A DNA stretch of 40,826 bases from Myxococcales bacterium (GTDB taxonomy: Bacteria > Myxococcota > Myxococcia > Myxococcales > Myxococcaceae). Both the position numbers and the translations under genes were made by a program. The stretch covers positions 1 through 40,826 of the forward strand of contig JADLDB010000166.1 of the NCBI GenBank assembly GCA_020846875.1, in the 5' to 3' direction. This document shows, one piece after another, positions 15,362 through 23,664 of this stretch. Each line of letters starts with the position of its first letter. Position 1 is the stretch's first letter. Below the pieces are notes generated by a model. The model made no database searches. It had not been told where the DNA came from and saw nothing but the letters and a program-made list of their open reading frames with translations.

Positions 15362-17092
15362 ATGGACATCACCCCCTACCTCGAGCTCAAGCCCGCCCCG
15401 CGCTCCGTCTTCGACAGCCTGGCGGAGCGTTCCACCCGCGTCCGCTTCATGCTCCCCACACCCGACGGAGACTGGAAGGCCGTCACCTGGGGCGCGTACG
15501 CGAAGATGATCAAGCACGCGGCGCTCTTCCTCGCCTCGGCGGGCCTCAAGTCCGGCGATCGCGCGGCGATCTTCGCGCCCAACGCGGTGGAGTGGATCAG
15601 CGCGGCGATGGCGATCGAGTCGGCCGGCGGGGTGCTGGTGCCGATCTACCCAGCCAACACCGCGCCGCAGGCGGCCTACGTCGTCTCCCACTCGGATACG
15701 AAGATCCTCTTCGTGGACACGCCGGCGCTGCTCTCGCGCGTCTTCGAAGCGTGGGGCGACTACGCGCAGGTGAGCACCATCGTGACGCTCTCGCAGCTGG
15801 AGGCGGGGCCGATCATCGAGGCCCTGCGCGCGAAGGGCGTGACGGTGCCGCCGGTGGCCGAGGTGGAGCGCAAGCTGGTCACCTGGAGCAAGGTGCAGTC
15901 CCTCGGCGCCGCGCGCGACCAGGAGGCCCCGCAGGAGTTTGGGCGCCTGCTCGACTCGGTGTCGCTCGATCAGGTCGCGCAGATGCTCTACACCAGCGGC
16001 ACCTCGGGCAACCCCAAGGGAGTGCCCCTCACCCACCGCAACGTCGGCATCAACGGGCAGGACTGGCTCAAGTGCAACGCGCCGCTGCTCGAGGAGAACG
16101 ACGTCGATCTGATGTGGCTGCCGATGAGCCACATCTTCGGCTTCGGCGAGGCGTGCCTGGGCAACACCTTCGGGTGGACCACCTACATGACCGATCCGGT
16201 CAACGTGATGAAGCTGCTCCCCGTGGTGCGGCCCACCGTGTTCATGAGCGTTCCCGTGCTGTGGGAAAAGCTGGCCATGGCGGCGGCCACCGAGGCGGAT
16301 CCGGCGAAGCGGCGCGCGAAGCTCGCCGAGGGCACGGGTGGCAACCTGCGCTTCTGCCTGTCCGGCGGCGCGGGCCTCAAGCGCGAAGTGAAGGACCTGT
16401 TCCACCAGAACGGCCAGCTGATCGTCGAGGGGTACGGCCTGACGGAGTGCTCGCCGACGCTCACCTTGAACCGCCCCGACGCCTTCCGGTTCGACTCGGT
16501 GGGCAAGGTGCTGCCGTCGGTGCAGGTGAAGCTGGCGGAGGACGGGGAGATCCTCGCGAAGGGGCCCAACGTCTTCTCCGGGTACCACAAGGATCCTTCC
16601 GCCACGAAGGAGGCCTTCACCGACGACGGCTGGTTCAAGACCGGCGACGTGGGTCGCTTCACCGACGACGGCTTCCTGCAGATCATCGATCGCAAGAAGG
16701 ACATCCTGGTCACCGCGGGTGGAAAGAACGTGCCGCCAGCGAACATCGAGCTCCGCTTCCGGGACGATCCCCTCATCGCCCACGTGGTGGTGTACGGCGA
16801 CGCGAAGCGCTACCTGGTCGCGGGTGTGTGGCTCAACGACGCCGCGGTGGCGGCGCACCTGAAGCAGCAGGGGGTGAATGACTCCGGGAAGGCCGAGGCG
16901 ACCAAGGCGCTGATCCAGAAGCGGCTCGACGAGGTCAACGCGCAGTTGGCCAGCTTCGAGTCGTTGAAGAAGTTCGTGATCATCGACACGCCGCTGACCG
17001 TGGAGGGCGGGCTCTTGACCAGCACCCTCAAGGTCCGGCGCAAGCAGGTGTACCAGGCCTTCGGCAAGAAGTTCGAGGAGCTCTACGAATGA
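15362..17092 (+). CDS. Long-chain acyl-CoA ligase (AMP-forming)
   Basis: 576 residues of the ANL superfamily. P-loop YTSGTSGNPKG at 210-220, GYGLTE at 357-362, and the C-terminal hinge and catalytic region GWFKTGDVG, IDRKKDILVTAGGKNVPP are intact. It activates a fatty or 3-hydroxy acid to its CoA thioester through an acyl-AMP intermediate. Set between a PhaE-like gene and a PHA synthase gene, it probably supplies or salvages monomers, which is inference. ATG 15362 has GGAG 7 bases upstream; its last bases overlap the synthase start (ATGA). Confidence 0.9.
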   Translation: MDITPYLELKPAPRSVFDSLAERSTRVRFMLPTPDGDWKAVTWGAYAKMIKHAALFLASAGLKSGDRAAIFAPNAVEWISAAMAIESAGGVLVPIYPANTAPQAAYVVSHSDTKILFVDTPALLSRVFEAWGDYAQVSTIVTLSQLEAGPIIEALRAKGVTVPPVAEVERKLVTWSKVQSLGAARDQEAPQEFGRLLDSVSLDQVAQMLYTSGTSGNPKGVPLTHRNVGINGQDWLKCNAPLLEENDVDLMWLPMSHIFGFGEACLGNTFGWTTYMTDPVNVMKLLPVVRPTVFMSVPVLWEKLAMAAATEADPAKRRAKLAEGTGGNLRFCLSGGAGLKREVKDLFHQNGQLIVEGYGLTECSPTLTLNRPDAFRFDSVGKVLPSVQVKLAEDGEILAKGPNVFSGYHKDPSATKEAFTDDGWFKTGDVGRFTDDGFLQIIDRKKDILVTAGGKNVPPANIELRFRDDPLIAHVVVYGDAKRYLVAGVWLNDAAVAAHLKQQGVNDSGKAEATKALIQKRLDEVNAQLASFESLKKFVIIDTPLTVEGGLLTSTLKVRRKQVYQAFGKKFEELYE

Positions 17093-18201
17093 AGCGGATC
17101 ACCAACCTGCTGGGCCTTCTCACCCGGCCGAAGCCCCAGGTGGGCCTGACGCCCGCCGACGAGGTCTTCGCCGAGAACAAGTGGCGGCTCTTGCGCTACC
17201 GCGCGCGCCCCGAAGGGTTGGCCTTCCACACCCCGATCCTCCTGGTGCCGTCGCTGATCAACCGGCACTACGTGCTGGATCTGATGCCCGGGAAGTCCTT
17301 CGCCGAGTACCTGGTGGCGCAGGGCTTCGACGTCTTCTGCATCGACTGGGGCACCCCCGGGGACGAAGACCGCTTCGTCACCTTCGACGACGTGGTGGAC
17401 GGCTACCTGGGCCGCGCGATCCGCCAGGCCGCCAGGCACGCGCCGGGCGAGCAGGTGCACCTGCTGGGCTACTGCATGGGTGGATCGCTCGCCGCCATCC
17501 ACGCGGCGGTGCACCCGGATCGGCTCGCCAGCTTCGTCGCCCTCGCCGCGCCCGTCCGCTTCAAGGACGACGGCCTCCTGTCGCGGTGGACCAACACCAG
17601 GGGCTTCGACGTGGACGTGCTGGTGAGCGCCGCGGGCAACGTGCCCTGGCAGTTGATGCAGTCGGCGTTTCACCTGCTGCGGCCGACCCTCACCCTGTCC
17701 AAGGCGGTGATGCTGATCGACCGGGCGTGGAACGACGAGTTCCTCGACGGCTTCCTCGCCCTCGAGACGTGGGGCAACGACAACGTGTCCCTGCCGGGGG
17801 AGTTCTACCGGACGTACATCCGCGCGCTGTACCAGGACGACGGGCTGGTCTCCGGGCGCTTCGCGCTGCGCGGACGGAAGGTGGACTTGAAGAACCTCAC
17901 CTGCCCCACGCTGGCCGTCACCTTCGAGCACGACTCCATCGTCCCGGCCGCCAGCGCCGCGGTGCTGCTCGAGGTCGCCGGCGCGAAGGTAAAGCAGCAC
18001 CTCCACCTGCCGGGCGGACACGTCGGCGCGGTGGTGTCGAAGCACGCCGCCAAGACGCTGTGGCCGCAGCTCACGGCCTTCTTCGTGCAGCACGAGGTGC
18101 GGGCGAAGGCCGGCACTCCGGCGCCCGCCAAGGCGACCGAGAAGCCCGCGGCGAAGAAGGTGAAGCGGCCAGTGCCCAGGGAGGGCCGGGCGCGCAGCTG
18201 A
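17089..18201 (+). CDS. phaC: PHA synthase (class III-like catalytic subunit), copy 2
   Basis: 370 residues. Nucleophile elbow GYCMGG with Cys129, Asp282 (FEHDSIVP) and His311 (LPGGHVG) form the synthase triad. LLVPSLINRHYVLDL and IDWGTPGDEDR are family hallmarks also present in copy 1. The last 40 residues are a Lys/Ala/Pro tail (TPAPAKATEKPAAKKVKRP), not usual for the family, which could bind nucleic acid or granule surface. ATG 17089 overlaps the ligase stop (ATGA), indicating coupled translation. It polymerises 3-hydroxyacyl-CoA, probably with the PhaE-like protein. It converges with the cyclase gene, 3 bases apart. Confidence 0.9.
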   Translation: MKRITNLLGLLTRPKPQVGLTPADEVFAENKWRLLRYRARPEGLAFHTPILLVPSLINRHYVLDLMPGKSFAEYLVAQGFDVFCIDWGTPGDEDRFVTFDDVVDGYLGRAIRQAARHAPGEQVHLLGYCMGGSLAAIHAAVHPDRLASFVALAAPVRFKDDGLLSRWTNTRGFDVDVLVSAAGNVPWQLMQSAFHLLRPTLTLSKAVMLIDRAWNDEFLDGFLALETWGNDNVSLPGEFYRTYIRALYQDDGLVSGRFALRGRKVDLKNLTCPTLAVTFEHDSIVPAASAAVLLEVAGAKVKQHLHLPGGHVGAVVSKHAAKTLWPQLTAFFVQHEVRAKAGTPAPAKATEKPAAKKVKRPVPREGRARS

Positions 18202-18204
18202 CAC

Positions 18205-20757
18205 TCAATCGTCGGACGGGCCGTCGTACACGCCGTCCCAGGTGTCGGCTGGCCCCCGCACCGCGTAGTGCTGGCAGCGCCTCACGTACCGCGCGACCAC
18301 CATGTCCTTTGGCCGCGCTTCGGCCAGCGCCTTGAAGCCCGCCAGCGCGTCGGTGAAGCGGCGCTCACGCCACGCGATCAGCGCCTTCTCGAAGTCCATC
18401 AGCCAGCCGGCCTCCGTCTTCGAGTCCTCCTCGCGGCCGATCAGCTCGAAGATCTTCACCGGGGCAGAGGCCCGCCCCAGCCGCAGCAGATCGACCTGCC
18501 GGAAGCGGAAGCCTTCCCCCGCCTCCACCACCACCTCCTCGCCCACCAGGATCGCCGCGCCGTAGCGCTTGGCCAGCGCCTCCAGCCGGAAGGCCGTCGC
18601 CACCGGCTCGCCCATCACCGTGTAGTTGATCCGGTGGATGGTGCCCATCTCCCCCACCACCGTGGGGCCCGTCTCGATGCCCGCGCGCATGAAGAGGCTG
18701 CGGCCCAGCGCCTTCTCCCAGGCCTCCCGCTTCGCCTCGAACTTGTCGCGCATCTCGAGCGCCGCCTCACACGCCACCGCGGCCTGGGTGGGCAGCTCCA
18801 CCGGCGCGCCCCAGAAGCACATCAACCCGTCGCCCAGGTACTTGTCGACGTGGCCGGCGCTGTCGACGATCACCGGCGTCATCTCGGTCAGGTACTCGCG
18901 CAGCGCCTGCACCACGTCCTCGGGATCCTTCTCCTGCGCCACCGCGGTGAAGCCTTCGATGTCGCTGACGTAGATGGTCAGCTCCCGGCGCTCCGGGTGC
19001 AGCCGCGCCAGATCCCGCTCCACCTTGCGGAACACGTCAGCGCGCACCGCGCCGCCCAGGGCGCGCACCACGAATTCACGCAGGCTCTGCTCCAGCGCCC
19101 GCGCGTAGCCCAGGGACGCGAAGAACGTCAGCGCGCAGGCGAGCAACGGCGTGGCCATGGCCACCCACCGCTGCTGCGAGACGAGCATCTGCCGGGCCAC
19201 CAGCGCGTAGAGCGCCGCCACCACGGCGATCGTCACCACCCACGCCAGCCACCCCGGCCGGCGCACCAGGCTGGACCAGGCCAGCGCCAGCACCGCGCCG
19301 ACAAAGGCGAAGATCACCGTCAGCCACAGATCCAACTCCGGGGGCACCCGCTGGATCCCCTGGCTGCGGAGCAGATCGACGATCGTCTGCGCGGTGATCG
19401 CCGCGCGGGACATGGCCCCCACCGGTGTCTGAACGCGGCGGCCCTCGTCTCCCCGCTCGTCGGCGAAGACCACTACCCGCCCGGACAGCTCGTTGTCGTG
19501 GTGCCGCACGCCGCGCGCCGCCTCGTCGTCGCGCCGGTTGACCAGCAGCCGCCACGCGGGGATCGCCCGCTTCATCGGCCCCCGGCTCCCGGCAGAGGCC
19601 TCGTCGTCCGAGAAGCGCAATACGAGGAATCCCTGCGCGTCGATGGGGACCGAGAACTTCCCCACCTCCAGGCGCCCGTCGGTCACCTTGAGCTCCGTGG
19701 TCTCGGCCAGCCGCATCGCCGCCTGCAGCGCCACGGCCCCCATGGACACCCTTCGGCCGTCACGCTCCGTCCCCGCCACCAACAGGGGCGTCGCGCGCAC
19801 CACCCGATCCGCGTCGGCCAGCTCCGAGATCGCCCCGAGTCCCGCTTTCCCGGTGAGCAGCGGCGGCACCGGCACGTCCAGGGACACCGCGCGGGGCAGC
19901 GCGTCTACGTCCAGCCCCACCACCTTCACGGTCGCCAGCTGACGCGCCAGCCACTCGCGATTGACCGCCCACGCGTCGTCTCCCGGCGTCAGCGGGCGCA
20001 GCACGGCGCTCCCCGGCACGTCCAGCGCCGCAGCCAGTTCGCGCCCCTTCGCTTCGCTGGAGGCGCCGGCCCACACCAGCCGGCGATCGCCCGCCTCCTC
20101 GACCCACGCCGGAACCTGACGTGTGAGGACTCGCTGCACCACCGGCAGCGCCGCGGCCGGCGTGCCCACGTCCGCCACCTTCACCAGGTAGGGCAGCAGC
20201 GCCCGCTCCGGGAGCCGGCGCTGCCGGCCGGACCACTCGAAGCCGAGGATCACCTTCCCCGCGTTCTTCTCGAGGTAATCGGCGAAGAGCTCGTCGTCTC
20301 CCTTCCGGTTCTCCCCGCGGCCCTGGGTGAAGCGATGAGGGGACACATCGGCGAGCGACTCGTCCACCACCACCAGGGACGCACCTTCCTTCAGGGCCTG
20401 ATCCACCAACTGCCCCATCAGCTCGCGAGGCCAGGGCCGCATCGCCCACTCCGGGCGCTCCGACTCGCGGGCGTTCACCATCGTCTCTTCGTCGACGGTG
20501 ACCAGCACCACGTCGTCCACCCGCTCGGACGCGGCGCCCAGCTCGCGGGCTCGCCAGTCGTAGGTGGCCCACTCCAGCCGCTCCACCCACAGGCGCAGCA
20601 CCGCGTGCCAGCGGGGATCCTCGCCCAGCTCGGTCCGCTGCAGCCGGTACCAGGCGATCGGCGCCAACAGCCCCCCGAAGACGAAGGCCCAGAAGAAGGC
20701 CACGCCGAACTTGCGGACCAGGTGCAGGGTCGTCGAAGGAAGGGGGTTCGTCGCCAC
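18205..20757 (-). CDS. CHASE2 adenylate/guanylate cyclase
   Basis: About 850 residues. One N-terminal membrane segment (about 17-36), an extracytoplasmic CHASE2 sensor (about 45-470), three membrane helices (about 478-495, 503-521, 531-550), then a class III cyclase domain (about 590-775). Metal-binding Asp599 (SDIEGF) and Asp643 (LGDG) are present, and Lys639/Thr713 fit ATP specificity. However, the usual VN asparagine is Ala720 (EPVATAFRLE), so activity may be impaired. A short helical tail follows. GTG 20757 is the best available start, lacking a clear ribosome site; TTG or a later GTG (20703) are alternatives. Only 27 bases separate it from the divergent lipoprotein gene. Confidence 0.85.
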   Translation of the reverse strand: MATNPLPSTTLHLVRKFGVAFFWAFVFGGLLAPIAWYRLQRTELGEDPRWHAVLRLWVERLEWATYDWRARELGAASERVDDVVLVTVDEETMVNARESERPEWAMRPWPRELMGQLVDQALKEGASLVVVDESLADVSPHRFTQGRGENRKGDDELFADYLEKNAGKVILGFEWSGRQRRLPERALLPYLVKVADVGTPAAALPVVQRVLTRQVPAWVEEAGDRRLVWAGASSEAKGRELAAALDVPGSAVLRPLTPGDDAWAVNREWLARQLATVKVVGLDVDALPRAVSLDVPVPPLLTGKAGLGAISELADADRVVRATPLLVAGTERDGRRVSMGAVALQAAMRLAETTELKVTDGRLEVGKFSVPIDAQGFLVLRFSDDEASAGSRGPMKRAIPAWRLLVNRRDDEAARGVRHHDNELSGRVVVFADERGDEGRRVQTPVGAMSRAAITAQTIVDLLRSQGIQRVPPELDLWLTVIFAFVGAVLALAWSSLVRRPGWLAWVVTIAVVAALYALVARQMLVSQQRWVAMATPLLACALTFFASLGYARALEQSLREFVVRALGGAVRADVFRKVERDLARLHPERRELTIYVSDIEGFTAVAQEKDPEDVVQALREYLTEMTPVIVDSAGHVDKYLGDGLMCFWGAPVELPTQAAVACEAALEMRDKFEAKREAWEKALGRSLFMRAGIETGPTVVGEMGTIHRINYTVMGEPVATAFRLEALAKRYGAAILVGEEVVVEAGEGFRFRQVDLLRLGRASAPVKIFELIGREEDSKTEAGWLMDFEKALIAWRERRFTDALAGFKALAEARPKDMVVARYVRRCQHYAVRGPADTWDGVYDGPSDD

Positions 20758-20784
20758 CGGGGGCAAGACTATGCTGCTCCGGAC

Positions 20785-21663
20785 ATGAAGACCCCTTCCA
20801 ATCTCGTCCGCCTCACGCTCTGCCTGGCTCTGCTCCTCCTCATCCCCGCGGCGTGCGATCTGAACCAGTTGACCGCCAGCGAAGTGGCGGTGGCCACGGT
20901 GCTGTCCACCCCACCGATCGAGCTGCGGGGCGAGGCGGTGGCGGGCCAGGGCCTCGACGCCGGCCTGCCGGCCCTCGACGGCGGGCTGCCCTTCGACGCG
21001 GGCGTGACGATCCCCAAGCAGACGCTGGTGACGCTGTACTTCGGGAACAAGGGGCCGGGCCTCGATCAGGCGCCCACGGGCATCACCGGCGCGAGCGTCA
21101 CGCTGCAGGAGGTGGGCGGCCCCACCTTCACCCTCGAGGAGGTCGGCGACGGCACCTACGCGCTGGGGGATGCGGGCTTCGCGTACAAGAGCGGCGCCAC
21201 CTACGACTTCAGCATCGCCCACAACAACGCCACCTACCTGGCCGAGGTGGCCAACGTGCCGCAGGAGGAGCGGGTGCCGCAGTTCCACCCTGCCGCCGGC
21301 TACGTGGAGCTCACCGCGGGCCAGCCGTTTGCCTTCACCCGGCCCGAGCCGCCCGCCGGGCAGAACAGCCCGCTGGGCTTCGTGAGCGTCTTCCCGGTGG
21401 ACTCGTCGAGCGGCAAGGGAGACCCCACCTACACCAACCTGCCGCAGACGCCGCTGCAGTTCCTCAAGCTGGTGGTGGCGCCTGGCGACTGGACGAAGCA
21501 GCAGATGGAGATCCCGGGCACCGCCTTCCCTCTGCCGGACAAGAACTACGTGATCATCCTGCAGTCCGCGAAGCTGGGCGGCCCCAAGTCCAGCAACCTC
21601 TTCACCGGCAGCGCGATCATCGCCGGCGCGGCGGACGTGGCGATCGTCAAGACGAGGCCCTGA
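20785..21663 (+). CDS. Lipoprotein, unknown function
   Basis: 292 residues. A hydrophobic signal (LTLCLALLLLIPAAC) gives a lipid-acceptor Cys24; the lipobox has Pro at -3, which is atypical. The mature part carries an Asp-Ala-Gly segment (GLDAGLPALDGGLPFDAG), then a beta-rich region resembling carboxypeptidase-regulatory or Ig-like folds (GASVTLQEVGGPTFTLEEV). No enzyme motif is seen. It diverges closely from the CHASE2 cyclase gene, so the two may be co-regulated, possibly a surface protein paired with its sensor. The long antisense frame upstream of 20785 is not part of it. Confidence 0.72.
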   Translation: MKTPSNLVRLTLCLALLLLIPAACDLNQLTASEVAVATVLSTPPIELRGEAVAGQGLDAGLPALDGGLPFDAGVTIPKQTLVTLYFGNKGPGLDQAPTGITGASVTLQEVGGPTFTLEEVGDGTYALGDAGFAYKSGATYDFSIAHNNATYLAEVANVPQEERVPQFHPAAGYVELTAGQPFAFTRPEPPAGQNSPLGFVSVFPVDSSSGKGDPTYTNLPQTPLQFLKLVVAPGDWTKQQMEIPGTAFPLPDKNYVIILQSAKLGGPKSSNLFTGSAIIAGAADVAIVKTRP

Positions 21664-21672
21664 GAGGCGCCG

Positions 21673-22749
21673 TCAGGCTCGGCCGAGTTCCAGCTCCAAG
21701 CGCCCGGCCAGCTTCAGCTTGAGGAGCGCGCCGGTGATCTGCTCCGCCTCTTCGCGAGACAGCAGGTTGCGGAAGCCGTACCCCTCTTCGAGTTCCGCTT
21801 CCAGCACCGGCCCGCGGCTCACCCAGCGCACGAAGCGTGGGCCTTCCGCCGCGCTGATCGCCAGGAGCAGGTAGCCCTTGAGCGGCCACACCTCGGGCTG
21901 CGCGTCGAGGAGCAGGCGCAGGCGCATCGGCGAGGGGCGCAGCTCTTCAGAGGGCACGCCTTCGTCCGGGTAGAGGGAGGTGGGCCCGGTGAAGACGTCG
22001 TCGGTGGAGTCGTCGAAGAGCGCCCCGTAGCGGCTGGGGATGCGGCCGGTGAAGGTGAAGAACAGGGCCAGCGCGTCGTCGGGCCCGGGCCGCTCGAGGT
22101 GGAGGATGCGGTGATCTGGCACCACGGTGCGCGGGAACAGCCTCACGTACGGGGGAGCCAGGCGGACCCTGGCCTCGATGCGCTCGCGCGCGGTGGCCCT
22201 CAGCTGCGCCGCGGCTCGCTGGTACGCCTCGGCGGCGGCCTGCTCCTCCGCGGCCAGGCGCACCCTCGCCGTCTCCAGGCGCGCGCGGGCCTCGGTGAGG
22301 AAGTGATCGACGGCGGTGGCGTCGCTGGCGGCCACCAGGGCGTCGGGCTGGGGCGCGGACGGCGGGGGGGGCGGGATCTCTGCAGCGGAGCGCACCGCGC
22401 CCAGGAGCAGCTCGCCCTGCTCGTCCAGGCGCCGCCGCTCCTGATCGAAGCGCAGCCGATTGCGGGCGTGGGCCGCGCGCACCTCGTCCCAGGCCTCATA
22501 CGTCGACTCGATCGTCTCGAGGCTGCGAGACAGGGCGAGCGCCTGGCTGACGGCGGCGCCGGAGTCGAGGTCCACCGCCGGAGGCTCGATGATCGACGGT
22601 CCCAGCGACACCGCCGGGAGCTTCGTTGTGCCCGCGGGCCGCCTCGGCTCCTTCTTGCGTGCGGACGACTTCGGAGCGCGAGCGCGAGGCGGAGCCTTTC
22701 CCGCGGCGCGCTTGCCGGTCGGGCGGCGGCTGGACTTCCGCGCTGCCAT
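21673..22749 (-). CDS. Basic-tailed coiled-coil protein, unknown function
   Basis: 358 residues from ATG 22749 (GTG at 22752 is equally possible; the upstream stop overlaps both). The N-terminal 40 residues are Lys/Arg/Ala/Pro-rich like histone H1 tails (GKRAAGKAPPRARAPKSSAR). A long helical, probably coiled-coil region follows (about 80-195), broken by IPPPPPSAPQP. The C-terminal 150 residues look globular (PPYVRLFPRTVVPDHRILHL, GYGFRNLLSREEAEQITG). No family is recognised. It is the last gene of a coupled six-gene unit of small membrane proteins, which hints at an envelope or stress link. Confidence 0.65.
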   Translation of the reverse strand: MAARKSSRRPTGKRAAGKAPPRARAPKSSARKKEPRRPAGTTKLPAVSLGPSIIEPPAVDLDSGAAVSQALALSRSLETIESTYEAWDEVRAAHARNRLRFDQERRRLDEQGELLLGAVRSAAEIPPPPPSAPQPDALVAASDATAVDHFLTEARARLETARVRLAAEEQAAAEAYQRAAAQLRATARERIEARVRLAPPYVRLFPRTVVPDHRILHLERPGPDDALALFFTFTGRIPSRYGALFDDSTDDVFTGPTSLYPDEGVPSEELRPSPMRLRLLLDAQPEVWPLKGYLLLAISAAEGPRFVRWVSRGPVLEAELEEGYGFRNLLSREEAEQITGALLKLKLAGRLELELGRA

Positions 22750-23036
22750 CACACCACGCGGGGCGGAGTGGTCGCGGGCGCGCCCTTCGACTCGGCGGGG
22801 CCATTGGCTTCACCGCGGCCGATGCGCTGCTTCAAGTCGCTGCGCAGCTCACGCCCGGGCTTGGGGGCCAGCATCAGGCCCAGGCCCACGCCCACCAGCA
22901 CGCCCGCCCCGAAGATGGCCAGCGAGGTGACCACCTTGTCGCCCGCGCTGCGCCGTGACTCCAGGCCGACCATCTCCAGCAGATCGTCCTTGTCCACGTC
23001 CGGCAGTTTGCTCCTCAGGCTGCGCCACATGTTCAT
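22749..23036 (-). CDS. YtxH-like membrane protein
   Basis: 95 residues. One membrane segment (AIFGAGVLVGVGLGLMLAP, about 41-59) followed directly by PKPGRELRSDL is the YtxH signature. The N-terminal 35 residues are polar. YtxH proteins are small membrane proteins of unclear role, often stress-induced. ATG 23036 overlaps the previous stop (ATGA) and is preceded by GAGGAAGGA; an ATG two codons later is possible. Confidence 0.75.
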   Translation of the reverse strand: MNMWRSLRSKLPDVDKDDLLEMVGLESRRSAGDKVVTSLAIFGAGVLVGVGLGLMLAPKPGRELRSDLKQRIGRGEANGPAESKGAPATTPPRVV

Positions 23037-23437
23037 TCCTTCCTCGAGCCGTTCGGCTCGCCAGGGGCTCGTGCCTCTTCCGGTTCCTGCATCCTCGACA
23101 CCAGGCCGTCGACGGCCGCTTCTGCCACGTCGAGCAGGCGATCTCGCACCGCGGGGATGGCCGCCAGCTTGGCGCCCAGCCGCAGGAGCCGCATGGTGGT
23201 GGGCGTGAAGAGCCCCCCGCCCAGTACGTACCCGACGCCCAGCGCCGCGGCGACCATGCCATAGGGGCTCTGCTCCACCTTCTCGGTCAACCCCACCGCG
23301 TCCGACACGCCGTTGAGCGCGGAGTTGGCGTTGTGGGCCAGCTCCTTGAGCTGCTCGCCCAGCTCCTGGGCCACCAGCGGGGCCGCGCCCTTCGCCGCGC
23401 GAGCGGTGGAGGTGTCGCCGTCACCGTCGCCGCTCAT
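23033..23437 (-). CDS. Small membrane protein of the YqjD/ElaB-like type
   Basis: 134 residues. A helical N-terminal region with Ala/Leu periodicity (ELGEQLKELAHNANSALNGV) leads to a Gly-rich membrane hairpin (PYGMVAAALGVGYVLGGGLF, about 59-78), then a soluble helical tail. The layout, but not a firm motif, resembles DUF883/YqjD inner-membrane proteins. It overlaps both neighbours by ATGA junctions, so it is translated as part of the chain. Confidence 0.62.
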   Translation of the reverse strand: MSGDGDGDTSTARAAKGAAPLVAQELGEQLKELAHNANSALNGVSDAVGLTEKVEQSPYGMVAAALGVGYVLGGGLFTPTTMRLLRLGAKLAAIPAVRDRLLDVAEAAVDGLVSRMQEPEEARAPGEPNGSRKE

Positions 23438-23649
23438 CGCCGGGCCGCCCATCGGCCGATCAGAAACCCCAGCGCCGCCGCGCCCAGCAGGCACGTGCCC
23501 GGGTTCTCCCGGATGAAGGCCTTCACCCGCTCGTTGGTCTCCGTGAGGCGCTCCGCCGCCTCGGCCAACTGCGGGCCCAGCCGCTCCTTCACCGCGTCGA
23601 GGGGCTCGGGAGTCTTCGGGGCCGCTTCGGTCTTCGGTGTGGCGTCCAT
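23434..23649 (-). CDS. DUF883/YqjD-like membrane-anchored protein
   Basis: 71 residues. A helical head (LGPQLAEAAERLTETNERVK) ends in the DUF883 signature RENPGTCLLGAAALGFLIGR, a C-terminal membrane anchor with terminal Arg residues. E. coli relatives (ElaB, YqjD) are inner-membrane proteins linked to ribosomes in stationary phase. ATG 23649 lies 15 bases after the DUF3618 gene; its stop overlaps the next ATG. Confidence 0.7.
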   Translation of the reverse strand: MDATPKTEAAPKTPEPLDAVKERLGPQLAEAAERLTETNERVKAFIRENPGTCLLGAAALGFLIGRWAARR

Positions 23650-23664
23650 GCATCGTCCTTTCCC

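Noticed and set aside
18268-20784. Very long plus-strand open frame opposite the CHASE2 cyclase
   Set aside because: It is Arg/His/Pro-rich, the typical antisense shadow of a high-GC gene; only its 3' part from 20785 is a real gene.
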